NCBI GenBank assembly: GCA_964373925.1
Contig: CAYJWS010000004.1
Coordinates: 1-42,505, forward strand
DNA from: CAYJWS01 sp964373925
GTDB taxonomy: Bacteria; Patescibacteriota; Patescibacteriia; Buchananbacterales; GWA2-38-13
Length of the DNA: 42,505 nucleotides
Direction: 5' to 3'
Shown: positions 16,186 to 23,739 of the stretch, piece by piece
How positions within the stretch are numbered: position 1 is the first letter of the stretch
Layout: each line of letters begins with the position of its first letter
Program-made: the position numbers and the translations under genes
The notes under the pieces: generated by a model
The model's input: the letters and a program-made list of their open reading frames with translations, nothing else
Databases searched by the model: none
What the model was told of the DNA's origin: nothing

Positions 16186-16461
16186 ATGATATCGAAACTT
16201 ATTTCACTTATTATCGGGGTGCTTGATATTATTTTGGCATTATATGTTAAAGGAATGGAAGGAGCATTTTATGCCTTAATCTATGTTTTAGTATGTTACT
16301 TGGTTATCTGGATTACAGTAATACAGAGTGGGTATGTGGGGCCTTCGGGGAGCCTGAGAGGAGGATCCTACATTACGCAGGAATCTCCTGCAGAGCTTGT
16401 GAGATTTATGGGATGGGTAATTCTTCTTCTGCCGATAATAATATATTTGTTATTCTTATAA
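16186..16461 (+). CDS. small three-TM membrane protein of unknown function
   Basis: It encodes 91 residues. Hydrophobic segments lie at about 2-20, 27-47 and 73-91, with a Gly/Ser-rich loop (GPSGSLRGGSYITQES) between the second and third. The C terminus ends inside the last segment. I do not recognise a family. The ribosome binding site before ATG is weak. It ends eight bases before tRNA-Pro and may share its transcript. Confidence 0.6.
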   Translation: MISKLISLIIGVLDIILALYVKGMEGAFYALIYVLVCYLVIWITVIQSGYVGPSGSLRGGSYITQESPAELVRFMGWVILLLPIIIYLLFL

Positions 16462-16469
16462 ACATCTAG

Positions 16470-16543
16470 CGGGGTATGGCCTAACTGGCTAAGGCGCCAC
16501 GTTCGGGACGTGGAGATTCCGAGTTCAAATCTCGGTACCCCGA
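16470..16543 (+). tRNA. tRNA-Pro (anticodon CGG)
   Basis: A full cloverleaf can be drawn. The acceptor is CGGGGTA/TACCCCG, the D arm is GCCT..AGGC, the anticodon arm is CCACG-TTCGGGA-CGTGG with anticodon CGG, and the T arm is CCGAG-TTCAAAT-CTCGG, with discriminator A. CCA is not encoded. The 3' 18 bases are duplicated at 16712-16729. Confidence 0.95.
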
Positions 16544-16544
16544 T
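16527..16544 (+). repeat. tRNA-Pro 3' end, attachment-site-like direct repeat (copy 1)
   Basis: AAATCTCGGTACCCCGAT, identical to 16712-16729. Duplication of a tRNA 3' end is the usual footprint of tyrosine-recombinase integration. Confidence 0.6.
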
Positions 16545-16711
16545 GATCATTATAGTAGACTGGGTTTCCCGCTTCTTTTTTATTTAATTTTATGGATTGC
16601 GGGATCCCGCTATATAGCGGTGACGATTCCCAGTACCCCGATTGAGTCTATGGCAGGAGGGGGACGTGATATTGAGAGTTCTCAGCCCAAGGCTGATCCG
16701 CCTCAGGCGGA

Positions 16712-16729
16712 AAATCTCGGTACCCCGAT
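16712..16729 (+). repeat. tRNA-Pro 3' end direct repeat (copy 2)
   Basis: An exact 18-bp copy of 16527-16544. A shorter copy of the last bases (AGTACCCCGAT) lies at about 16631-16641. The 170 bases between carry a CAGCCCAAGGCTG palindrome and no gene. Confidence 0.6.
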
Positions 16730-16854
16730 ATTGATTTCTAAAATTTATTATCCAATTTTTATGCCACAACATACCTGCTCTGCGATCGTAATTACGTGCA
16801 TGGACTGGAGAAAACATAGCCAGAAAAATTTGCTATCCGAAATCCAAAAAATAA

Positions 16855-17289
16855 ATGGATGAAATGTTTGTCAAAGGAGCTGTAGTGGTTGGCGCCAAGG
16901 ATATTAGAAGAAGAAACATCAAGCTTATCGTGGTACACAAAAAAGCCCCCGATAAGTCAGATGCCATAAATTTAATATTTAATTATGTAAAACCCAAAAG
17001 CAGGCTCTTCACTGATGGCAGTGGAATTTATAGTGGTTGTGAGAAGTGGTGGCCACTTCAGCATAGGCGAGATATCCATAAGAAATGGGAATTCGCCTTA
17101 ACATCTGAGATAGAAGGCATCTGGGCTAACCTAAGAACCTTTATTCGAAGAATGTACCATCATGTTACTCTGGAAAAGCTGCCTAAAGTAGTGGCTGAAT
17201 TTGAAGCGCGATTCTGCCAACAGAAAATCTTTGAATCTGTGCTTAATTTCCTTATAAATTCTTTATCATCTGTGAAGTTTGCTTTATAG
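16855..17289 (+). pseudogene. IS1595/ISXO2-like transposase, 5'-truncated remnant
   Basis: About 144 codons match the catalytic part of ISXO2-like DDE transposases. The first Asp lies in MDEMFVKG, the second Asp in LFTDGSGIYSG, a His-rich HRRDIHK follows, and the distal part is SEIEGIWANLRTFIRRMYHHVT with the Glu of the triad. The N-terminal zinc-ribbon domain is missing; the sequence just upstream (16760-16854) is open only in pieces and interrupted by a stop. No terminal inverted repeats are visible. It lies next to the tRNA-Pro duplication, which marks an integration hotspot. Confidence 0.72.
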
Positions 17290-17355
17290 AACCCAACTGA
17301 TTTTTTTTATAAAATTTTTGCTTCATTGAGCAAATTTATATATTTGTCAGAACTA

Positions 17356-17383
17356 TTGACAAGTTTAAAATATATACTATGAT
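17356..17383 (+). promoter_or_regulatory. promoter of the riboswitch-CBS-permease unit
   Basis: TTGACA (17356-17361), 16 bases, TATGAT (17378-17383). It gives a leader of about 310 bases before the CBS gene. Confidence 0.65.
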
Positions 17384-17460
17384 TAATCAAATATTTAAAG
17401 AAAAAAATATTCTAAAAGAGTTTTTTACATAAAAATATTTAATCTTGACCAACCAATTGA

Positions 17461-17612
17461 CCAGATTAAGGGATTAAACCCTATGGGGCTGTTAGGACTG
17501 GTTCTCATACATTAATAATGCGTATCAGACCTAACCGGATCGCATACGGTTCCCTTAACTGGCATAATACATTTAGGCTTTTTTTAGCCTACAAATTTAT
17601 AGCCAGTTTTTT
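17461..17612 (+). promoter_or_regulatory. candidate transcriptional riboswitch (aptamer plus expression platform)
   Basis: A 12-bp closing stem pairs CCAG-a-TTAAGGGA (17461-17473) with TCCCTTAACTGG (17551-17562). Inside it sit a CCC-tat-GGG hairpin (17479-17487), an arm GTTAGG (17491-17496) with CCTAAC (17530-17535) extended by CTG/CAG and ATAC/GTAT, and a small CCG..CGG hairpin, so the whole is a multi-way junction. AACTGG from the closing stem can instead pair with CCAGTT of a terminator (17557-17563 with 17602-17608, then TTTTTT). The two folds exclude each other. I do not match it to a known class. Confidence 0.65.
17557..17612 (+). terminator. regulated terminator of the candidate riboswitch
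   Basis: AACTGGC pairs with GCCAGTT around a nested TAGGCT/AGCCTA hairpin, followed by six T. Its 5' strand is shared with the aptamer closing stem. Confidence 0.75.
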
Positions 17613-17705
17613 GCTACAAAGATATGCACAATGTAATAAAATATCTGCTACAATGAGAATAAGGGTCGAATTCACTCTTTAACTTATTTAATACTTATTA
17701 ATTAT

Positions 17706-18182
17706 ATGAATCAAAAAAAATATATAGTAAAAGACTACATGCAAAAACAAGTAGCCACAATTTCCAAAACCGCTACTTTTAAAGAAGCGGTTGAAAAAAT
17801 GATTCACGCAAAAACAAATGGCCTCGTAGTAATAAATGGCGATAATAAAGTAATCGGCATTATCTCAAGCTGGGACCTTATCCAGCACATTGTGCCAGAT
17901 TATCTTGAAGAAGATAAGCATCTTGCTTCATTTGAATCACCCGATGTTTTTGAAAAAAGAATACAAGAGGTTCAAGATAATCCCATTACAAAATTTATGA
18001 CGATGAAAGTCTTGACTGTCATGTCTACCGACTCGATCATGGAAGCTTCTACCTTGCTGTCAGAATTTCGCATCCGCCAACTGCCTGTTGTAAATGAAGA
18101 AAAAAAACTTGTAGGCTATATCAATAGAACTGATATTAAGCGGGCGGTCGGAGAAGCGCTGGGTATATCATTTGTTTTTTGA
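17706..18182 (+). CDS. tandem CBS-domain protein
   Basis: It encodes 158 residues made of two CBS motifs (about residues 8-63 and 95-150) with a short linker. Each shows the usual helix-strand pattern: VATISKTATFKEAVEKMIHAKTNGLVVING, and VLTVMSTDSIMEASTLLSEFRIRQLPVV. CBS pairs bind adenine nucleotides or other small ligands and gate enzymes or transporters. Here the gene lies 23 bases before an ion permease and after the candidate riboswitch, so it may be the sensory subunit of that permease; this is inferred from context. It ends with TGA, which shows TGA is a stop in this genome. Confidence 0.88.
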   Translation: MNQKKYIVKDYMQKQVATISKTATFKEAVEKMIHAKTNGLVVINGDNKVIGIISSWDLIQHIVPDYLEEDKHLASFESPDVFEKRIQEVQDNPITKFMTMKVLTVMSTDSIMEASTLLSEFRIRQLPVVNEEKKLVGYINRTDIKRAVGEALGISFVF

Positions 18183-18205
18183 ACTAACGCCTGTTAATAA
18201 AATTT

Positions 18206-19477
18206 ATGAATATTTTTTTTACGGCGATTGCAATATTTGCTGTCACCTATATAATCATTATCTCGGAAAAAATACATCGTACGGTTATTGCGCTTACCGG
18301 CGCCGCCCTGATGATACTTTTTGGCGTCCTGAATCAGGAAAAGGCAATTGAAGGCGTTGATTTTAATACTCTTGGATTATTGATTGGCATGATGATTATT
18401 GTAGGCATTGCGAAAGATTGCGGCATGTTTCAATATGTTGCCCTCTGGGCTTCAAAAATAGGAAAAGGGAAACCCATTCCTATTTTTATTATGCTCTGCG
18501 CAATTACTGCCATATTTTCTGCTTTACTTGATAATGTCACAACCGTTCTACTTATCGTGCCTGTTATATTTGTCATTGCCAATAATCTTAAGCTTAATCC
18601 TAAGCCATTTCTTATCGGCGGCATACTTCTTTCAAATATCGGAGGCACTGCAACACTTATTGGAGACCCCCCTAATATACTTATTGGAAGCGCGGCAAAA
18701 TTGAGTTTTAACGAATTTCTCATAAACCTTGCGCCCATTTCTGTCTTAGTCTCAATTATTACCATTGGCCTGCTCTACCTTATCTACCGGAAAGGAATGG
18801 TTACCAATAAAGAAGCGCAAGAAGCAATTATGAAATTTAAGCCCGAGGAAGCCATAAGCGATAAAAAACTTCTGATAAAATCCCTCATAGTTATCGGAAT
18901 AGTTCTTTTAGGATTCTTCACACATACCATTACTCATCTTGAAGCGGCTACTATTGCTCTTAGCGGCGCCGCCCTGCTCTTGCTTCTCACTATGAATGAT
19001 CCGGAGAAACACCTTAAAGAGGTAGAATGGACAAGCATATTTTTCTTTGTAGGATTGTTTATTGTAGTAACGGGCTTGGAGCAGGTTGGCGCGATTAGAA
19101 TAGCGGCGGAAAAACTTCTCCAGCTAACAGGGGGGAACATGGCTATAACGTCCATTTCAATACTTTGGGGCTCGGCAATATTTTCCGCCGTCATAGATAA
19201 CATTCCATTTGTTGCTACTATGATTCCACTTATTAAAGATATTGGAGCGCTATCTGGATTGTCTCTTGGTCCGCTCTGGTGGGCATTGGCGCTTGGAGCA
19301 GATATCGGAGGAAACGCAACAATTATTGGAGCTTCTGCCAATGTGGTGGTGAGCGGAATGGCAGAAAAAGAAGGCTATAAAATTGGATTTATTGAATACA
19401 TGAAAGTAGCAATCCCCATGACTTTTGTCGCGCTTATACTATGCACTGGATATGTTTATTTAAGATATCTTATGTAG
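18206..19477 (+). CDS. ArsB/NhaD-type ion transporter (IT superfamily permease)
   Basis: This 423-residue inner-membrane protein has about 10-12 hydrophobic segments arranged as two similar halves. The half-repeat signatures are SALLDNVTTVLLIVP and SAVIDNIPFVATMIPL, each a broken re-entrant helix with a conserved DN. They are followed by GGTATLIGDPPNILIG and GGNATIIGASANVVV. This is the ArsB/NhaD/SLC13 pattern, which moves arsenite, sodium/proton or dicarboxylates. The substrate cannot be read from sequence. It shares a transcript with the CBS protein and the riboswitch-like leader, which would fit ion sensing. Translation initiation is weak (no clear Shine-Dalgarno). Confidence 0.87.
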   Translation: MNIFFTAIAIFAVTYIIIISEKIHRTVIALTGAALMILFGVLNQEKAIEGVDFNTLGLLIGMMIIVGIAKDCGMFQYVALWASKIGKGKPIPIFIMLCAITAIFSALLDNVTTVLLIVPVIFVIANNLKLNPKPFLIGGILLSNIGGTATLIGDPPNILIGSAAKLSFNEFLINLAPISVLVSIITIGLLYLIYRKGMVTNKEAQEAIMKFKPEEAISDKKLLIKSLIVIGIVLLGFFTHTITHLEAATIALSGAALLLLLTMNDPEKHLKEVEWTSIFFFVGLFIVVTGLEQVGAIRIAAEKLLQLTGGNMAITSISILWGSAIFSAVIDNIPFVATMIPLIKDIGALSGLSLGPLWWALALGADIGGNATIIGASANVVVSGMAEKEGYKIGFIEYMKVAIPMTFVALILCTGYVYLRYLM

Positions 19478-19494
19478 ATTGATCTTGACTTCAT

Positions 19495-19523
19495 CTTCGA
19501 GATTCTCTACAATAAAAGCATGC
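19495..19523 (+). promoter_or_regulatory. promoter upstream of the attenuator-like fold
   Basis: TTGACT (19495-19500), 17 bases, TACAAT (19518-19523). Confidence 0.55.
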
Positions 19524-19574
19524 AAAACATAAAGCAAAACAACTGGTTTTACGGATTCTTTTTTACTGATTCTA

Positions 19575-19681
19575 TGGTCAGTTGTTTGCGTTGTGCGATA
19601 AAAAGATAGAGAAATAAAAAGATAGAGAGATAAAGAGATAGAAGGATAGAAAAAACAACTGACCAGCAAGGGTCAGTTTTA
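19575..19681 (+). promoter_or_regulatory. attenuator-like alternative hairpins with GATA-rich loop
   Basis: TGGTCAGTTGTTT (19575-19587) is a perfect inverted copy of AAACAACTGACCA (19653-19665), enclosing an imperfect GATAGA/GATAAA repeat tract. The second arm can instead form ACTGACC-agcaag-GGTCAGT followed by TTTATT (19658-19681), a terminator. Confidence 0.45.
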
Positions 19682-19696
19682 TTAATGTTTGTCTGC

Positions 19697-19980
19697 GAGG
19701 ACGAGCTCAAGCGAAGTCCGAGGCAGATACAAACATTAACCCCGAGCATCGNNNNNNNNNNNNNNNNNNNNNNNNNNNNNNNNNNNNNNNNNNNNNNNNN
19801 NNNNNNNNNNNNNNNNNNNNNNNNNNNNNNNNNNNNNNNNNNNNNNNNNNNTGGAAAAGAGGACGAGCTCAAGCGAAGTCCGAGGCAGATACAAACATTA
19901 ACCCCGAGCATCGCCGAGGGGTGGAAAAGAGGACGAGCTCAAGCGAAGTCCGAGGCAGATACAAACATTAACCCCGTACC
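19697..19980 (+). repeat. 70-bp tandem repeat interrupted by an assembly gap
   Basis: Units begin GAGGACGAGCTCAAGCG at 19697, 19859 and 19929. The last two starts are 70 bases apart. Each unit holds TACAAACATTAACCCCGAG and a CCGAGCATCGCCGAGGGG hairpin. The last unit is cut short at ACCCCGTACC. The true copy number is hidden by the gap. Confidence 0.85.
19752..19851. other. 100-N assembly gap
   Basis: One hundred N, the conventional placeholder for a gap of unknown size, falls inside the tandem repeat. Confidence 0.99.
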
Positions 19981-20099
19981 AATTCTTTAAAATACGTAAA
20001 GTATAGTATTTATAGCCGAAGGCGTTTCCGCGCGTAGCAATGCGATGTTTACAAGAGAATATTCGCGGAATTGGTTACGGGGTTGTATTTATAAGCATT

Positions 20100-20112
20100 T
20101 GTTCTTTAAAGC
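20100..20112 (+). promoter_or_regulatory. weak boxA-like element
   Basis: TGTTCTTTAAAGC lies 35 bases before the ribosome binding site of the 20148 gene. A second GTTCTTT follows at 20124. Confidence 0.35.
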
Positions 20113-20147
20113 CAAACTAATTCGTTCTTTATTTTCCAGGAGAAAAC

Positions 20148-20375
20148 ATGTTCATTGAAATGAAAGAAAATATAGGCAGAGAAAACCCCCAGACCTTAGA
20201 GGTAATCCGCCAAGCGCTCTTGCTGGGCGTCCAAGTCGCAATTGAAATGAGAGGCGGAGCTATTTTTATTCGCTTGGAAAATGCAACCGTGCGCGTTCAA
20301 GATATTCCCATAGAATTTTTTGAACGGCTGCCCGGAGTCTTTAGGGTCGTGCCGGCATTCCAGCTTGGTTTTTAA
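20148..20375 (+). CDS. small soluble protein of unknown function
   Basis: It encodes 75 residues starting MFIEMKENIGRENPQTLEV. The start follows CAGGAGAA. A predicted helix (residues about 13-30, ENPQTLEVIRQALLLGVQVAIEM) is followed by strands (GGAIFIRLENATVRVQDIP). There is no membrane segment and I do not recognise a family. A strong terminator follows, so it is a real transcription unit. It lies downstream of the gap-interrupted tandem repeat, so its promoter may be missing or displaced in this assembly. Confidence 0.65.
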   Translation: MFIEMKENIGRENPQTLEVIRQALLLGVQVAIEMRGGAIFIRLENATVRVQDIPIEFFERLPGVFRVVPAFQLGF

Positions 20376-20394
20376 GCTATGTTCTTTCGCCCAC

Positions 20395-20427
20395 AAAAGC
20401 CCCTACACAATACTTAGGGGCTTTTTT
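20395..20427 (+). terminator. intrinsic terminator
   Basis: AAAAGCCCCTA, an eight-base loop, TTAGGGGCTTTTTT. Confidence 0.92.
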
Positions 20428-20470
20428 ATAAAATTTGCGCAGCATCATTATTCTATGATATACTACTCAA

Positions 20471-20705
20471 AGTAGTATGAACCACAAAGCTTCAGCCAAA
20501 GGCTTGAACCCTAGGCTCATCAGCCTTGGGCTGAAATCTGCCTATGGCATGACGCACTGGACTCTTTTCCAAAACTCGCTCGAGGGGAATTATCCTCCGA
20601 ATGCTTTCGGAGGATCCCGCTTTCATAAATATATAAAGATAAGTAGCGCCAAACTAATGACTCGTCCTCCGTAGTCCCGCGGCCGCGGGACGAAGGAGGA
20701 TTAAA
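20471..20705. repeat. composite dispersed repeat (copy 1)
   Basis: GTATGAACC..AAAGCTT, ACTCTTTTCCAAAA and ATGACTCGTCCTCCGTAG..CGAAGGAGGATT occur in the same order at 42316-42428. Extra palindromes are nested inside this copy: CAGCCTTGGGCTG near 20519-20532, CCTCCGAATGCTTTCGGAGG near 20594-20613, and CCCGCGGCCGCGGG near 20675-20688. Confidence 0.7.
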
Positions 20706-21208
20706 AATTATGGCTACATATTTAACCAAAATAAAAAAATGTATGTGAAATTAACAGGTTTGTTAATTTTAATAGTTTTGCTTTTTTCTTGCCAAGGATT
20801 TCCCATGAATAAAATCAATATATTCCAATATCCTCTGCTACTAGCCAGCACGCTACCTGCTGTGATTCTTGGGCAAAAAAAGCGCAAGCCTCCTCTATAC
20901 ACCATGACATGGTATGGAGCATAGCAGCAGAAAAAAATGTGGCAAGGACTGCAACATTGTTAATATTCTTTTATGAGTATCGCCGTGACGGCTGTGAGCA
21001 TCGTTTACCCAAAATATAGATTTTGTGTTCGCTCCATTCATGATCACTATGGAAGTTTTGTGCTTTTGAATTATTTTACCAGCCTATTCAGTCAAGGAAT
21101 TTTGCACTCTAAAACTTTCTAATAATTTTTTTAATACTATTAAACGTGTTTCTTGCAATAAGAGACATGGCAAAATTTTTTATTTAATCCATACTTATTC
21201 CTATATAT
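20706..21208. other. gene-poor stretch
   Basis: I see no supported gene. A 61-codon frame (20739-20924, plus) with a hydrophobic start and an LLFSC lipobox-like motif lacks a ribosome binding site and any family resemblance, so I leave it uncalled. The rest is AT-rich, unstructured sequence leading to the DsbA-like gene. Confidence 0.4.
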
Positions 21209-21970
21209 ATGAATGATTCTCCTAATAAACTTTCACCAAAGAGCACCTTCGTGATTGGTTTAGTGGGCGGCGCGCTCACTCTCGGTACTATCGGCTTCAT
21301 TATTCTTCTTGCAAACGGCTGGGCAAACACTGCCAAAAATGTTAATTCGGGAACCGTTCCTGGTGTGAATCAGCCTGGTCCTGCCGTACCTTCGCAACCT
21401 AGTGCCCAAGCGCCATCAGAAGCTGTGCCACCCGTAACAAAAGACGACCACGTTCGAGGCGATGCCAACGCCCAACTTACTTGGATTGAGTATTCGGATA
21501 TGGAGTGCCCCTTCTGCAAACGATTCCACCCAACAATGCTCCAGATGATAAAAGAATATGCTGGTAAAATAAAGTGGGTATATCGGCACTTTCCCCTACC
21601 CTTTCACCAAAATGCCTTAAAAGAAGCTGAAGCGTCTGAATGCGCGAATGAATTAGGTGGAAATAATGCTTTTTGGAAATATACCGATGGTATCTTTGAG
21701 CGTACCACCTCGAATGGCACTGGTTTCGCGCTAGATGCTTTGGTGCCGCTTGCCAAAGAGATTGGCCTGAACGAAAAAAAATTCAAAGAATGTTTGGATA
21801 GCGGTAAATACGCCGCTCATGTAAAGCAAGATATGGCGGGCGGGACACAAGCCGGAGTCAGCGGAACCCCGGGATCATTTTTGATCAGCAAAGATGGCTC
21901 GGCGCAACTCATTTCCGGAGCGTTGCCGTACGAACAGATTAAATCTGTCATTGACGCTTTATCGCGTTAA
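21209..21970 (+). CDS. membrane-anchored DsbA-family thiol-disulfide oxidoreductase
   Basis: It encodes 253 residues. A TM anchor (about 14-36) and a Pro/Ala-rich linker (residues 47-76) precede a thioredoxin-fold domain of the DsbA/Com1 type. The active site is CPFC (Cys100, Cys103) in YSDMECPFCKRFH. The helical insertion runs from EASECANELGGNNAFWKYTD, and the cis-proline loop is VSGTPGSFLI. It would introduce or rearrange disulfides in exported proteins. It lies just upstream of the copper cluster, whose proteins are rich in exported cysteines, so a shared role in thiol/metal handling outside the cell is plausible. It has its own terminator. Confidence 0.92.
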   Translation: MNDSPNKLSPKSTFVIGLVGGALTLGTIGFIILLANGWANTAKNVNSGTVPGVNQPGPAVPSQPSAQAPSEAVPPVTKDDHVRGDANAQLTWIEYSDMECPFCKRFHPTMLQMIKEYAGKIKWVYRHFPLPFHQNALKEAEASECANELGGNNAFWKYTDGIFERTTSNGTGFALDALVPLAKEIGLNEKKFKECLDSGKYAAHVKQDMAGGTQAGVSGTPGSFLISKDGSAQLISGALPYEQIKSVIDALSR

Positions 21971-21978
21971 TTTCTATT

Positions 21979-22010
21979 GAGGGGATAGTTTTATTCTCTA
22001 TCCCCTCTTT
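21979..22010 (+). terminator. intrinsic terminator
   Basis: GAGGGGATAG, a short loop, CTATCCCCTC, TTT. Confidence 0.8.
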
Positions 22011-22123
22011 GGATATTTTATGTTTTATTAATATATTGTGGAACTTAGGAAAAATTGTCGGAGCGCGTTTACTGTATGTGTTGATTACATGGTTTTATTT
22101 ATCAGAAAAATTAAAAACAAAGT

Positions 22124-22708
22124 ATGGCGAAATTAAATAACAGCTTTAAAGCTTTGCAGACAGTATTTCGTTCGCGTTCATATTATTTCCTTGCTAGCAG
22201 TAGCATGGCATTATTTGTTTTATTTGAAATGTGGCTTGCAAACTACTCAATCATCATTTTTGTTTTCCGCAATACGGCATTTAACTGGCAGGATCGTTTG
22301 TCAATTTTATGGAGTTCTATTACCGTATATCTAACGACTTTTTCATGGAGCATCCAGATCATCACTTTTTTGGTCGCGTTCTTTGTTGGGATCAATACGG
22401 CTCTTTTGATATATTATGTACGGCAACGCTTCCGCCTCCAAGGCGCAGCGAGGACGAGCGTTCTTGGCGTCATCATAAGCCTATTCGGGGTCGGATGCGC
22501 TTCGTGCGGTTCCGTAATTTTGTCTTCCGTGCTGGGATTTACAATAGCCACCAACGTTATCGCAGTGCTTCCGTTGCGCGGAAAAGAATTTAGCTTGCTG
22601 GCTATTGTCGCCTTGCTTTGGTCCACGTATATTGCCACTCAAAAAATAGCGAGCCCATTTGTTTGCAAAACTTTTCTTGACAAAAAAAATCCGCCAGTGG
22701 TATGGTAG
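22124..22708 (+). CDS. polytopic membrane protein with a CASC motif
   Basis: It encodes 194 residues with about five hydrophobic segments (near 20-40, 43-60, 76-98, 113-135 and 140-165). A conserved-looking motif, FGVGCASCGSVIL, places two cysteines three apart within or at the edge of the fourth segment; this could bind a metal or be redox active. I do not recognise a named family. It opens the run of copper-related genes, so a role in copper handling is suggested by neighbourhood only. Confidence 0.65.
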   Translation: MAKLNNSFKALQTVFRSRSYYFLASSSMALFVLFEMWLANYSIIIFVFRNTAFNWQDRLSILWSSITVYLTTFSWSIQIITFLVAFFVGINTALLIYYVRQRFRLQGAARTSVLGVIISLFGVGCASCGSVILSSVLGFTIATNVIAVLPLRGKEFSLLAIVALLWSTYIATQKIASPFVCKTFLDKKNPPVVW

Positions 22709-23108
22709 AGTTACGAATTACAAATATACAAAATATCCTCAAAACTTCAATATTTCTACTGCTATTATATTTATATTTGTCGCTCTATTTGGGCTTAATT
22801 TGAGCGTGATAAGCCATGATCCGCGCATGATGCCCGGATGTCCTTTCATAAATAATGAAACGGCGCTGTGCACCATGAGCCTGCTTGAGCATTTCTCGCA
22901 GTGGCAAAAAATGTTTTCCACGGTAGTTGTAAGCGAAATTTTTGTTTTCGCGATTCTGCTATTTTTTGTAATAACCATTTTTAAATATATTAATTTTTTT
23001 GTAGGCAAACACAAACGCTATAAAATACGTCTTCCAGAATATAATTCACATCTCTGTATAAAGAAAATATTTTCTCGGGGAGTTCTTCATTCTAAGCAAT
23101 TTGCCTAA
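22659..23108 (+). CDS. membrane protein with Cys/Met/His-rich periplasmic loop
   Basis: It encodes up to 149 residues. Two hydrophobic segments (about 34-52 and 88-110) flank a loop with DPRMMPGCPFINNETALCTMSLLEH. The Met, Cys and His residues of this loop are a plausible copper-binding set. The start is uncertain: the first usable codon is a TTG at 22659, which overlaps the previous gene by 50 bases, and no ATG precedes the first membrane segment. I recall similar GCPF..ALC.M..EH proteins beside CopA in CPR genomes, but no function is established. Confidence 0.6.
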   Translation: MFAKLFLTKKIRQWYGRVTNYKYTKYPQNFNISTAIIFIFVALFGLNLSVISHDPRMMPGCPFINNETALCTMSLLEHFSQWQKMFSTVVVSEIFVFAILLFFVITIFKYINFFVGKHKRYKIRLPEYNSHLCIKKIFSRGVLHSKQFA

Positions 23109-23174
23109 TTTGGACATTGTTTCACAAAAGGCTGAAAATAATGTTTTCTTAGGCTTATTTTATTTCTTTCAAAT

Positions 23175-23525
23175 ATGAAGAATCCACAACATAAAAAAAT
23201 GGAAACTTCGTTTCCACCCCGCCAAGGCGGGCCTGCTTCGCTGGCGAACCAAGTGGGGGCAGCCGTAAAAACGGTGAAATACAAAATCCGTGGAGTGTAT
23301 CCTAAATCACTCGCGGTCAAGAAAGGCATACCCGTTGACCTGACAATAGACAACAAAGTTCCGCTCGGCGGCTGCATGTCGGTTTGGATTATACCAAAAT
23401 ACAATGTCACAATTCCCATGAAAGTCGGAACCCTCAAAACCAACTTTACCCCTACCGAAACTGGCACCATTGCCCTCACCTGTAGTATGGGTTCATTAAT
23501 GGCGCAATTTAGCGTAATCAATTAA
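23175..23525 (+). CDS. cupredoxin-like protein
   Basis: This 116-residue beta-sandwich protein is of the cupredoxin/plastocyanin type. It shows VPLGGCMSVWIIPKYN and then FTPTETGTIALTCSMGSLMAQFSV, the Cys-containing final loop where copper would sit. The N-terminal PPRQGGPASLANQ segment is encoded by a dispersed palindrome (23217-23253). A signal peptide is not clear, so the cell location is unsure. It lies five bases before copZ, so the two are co-transcribed. Copper binding is inferred. Confidence 0.72.
   Translation: MKNPQHKKMETSFPPRQGGPASLANQVGAAVKTVKYKIRGVYPKSLAVKKGIPVDLTIDNKVPLGGCMSVWIIPKYNVTIPMKVGTLKTNFTPTETGTIALTCSMGSLMAQFSVIN
23217..23253. repeat. palindromic repeat inside the cupredoxin-like gene
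   Basis: CCCCGCCAAGGCGGG followed by GCTTCGCTGGCGAACC resembles the CCGCCAGCTGGCG repeats at 7964-7980 and 42359-42372. It encodes PPRQGGPASLANQ in frame. Confidence 0.5.
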
Positions 23526-23529
23526 CTCT

Positions 23530-23739
23530 ATGAAAACAACGCTTATCATCAAAGGAACGCACTGCAACGCTTGCAAAATCCTCATTGAAGATGTCGCCAA
23601 AGAAATCCCCGGGGTGCTTATGTGCAATGTTGATTACACGAATGGAAAAATTCTCATTGAACATGACGAAAGTATTGATTGGCAAAAATTCAAAAAAGAA
23701 ATTGAAAGCCTTGGAAATTATAAAGTTGAAACTTTATGA
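23530..23739 (+). CDS. copZ: copper chaperone, HMA domain
   Basis: This 69-residue heavy-metal-associated domain has the metal loop GTHCNACK (Cys13, Cys16) and the ferredoxin-like beta-alpha-beta pattern continuing to NVDYTNGKILIEHDE. CopZ proteins carry Cu(I) to the P-type ATPase CopA, which is encoded 1 kb downstream. Its stop overlaps the next start (ATGA), so translation is coupled. Confidence 0.9.
   Translation: MKTTLIIKGTHCNACKILIEDVAKEIPGVLMCNVDYTNGKILIEHDESIDWQKFKKEIESLGNYKVETL

Noticed and set aside
16590..16817. Small open frames between tRNA-Pro and the transposase remnant
   Set aside because: They consist of tRNA 3'-end copies and a palindromic repeat and have no coding signal.
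17461..17562. tmRNA, SRP RNA or RNase P RNA
   Set aside because: The GGGGCTG start resembles tmRNA, but there is no tRNA-like 3' end or tag frame. SRP and RNase P core motifs are absent. The shared strand with a terminator fits a leader switch better.
19697..19980. CRISPR array
   Set aside because: Units are identical 70-mers head to tail without variable spacers, and no cas gene is near.
20739..20924. 61-codon frame with a lipobox-like LLFSC
   Set aside because: It has no ribosome binding site and no family resemblance, and the reverse strand is equally open. Evidence is too thin for a call.
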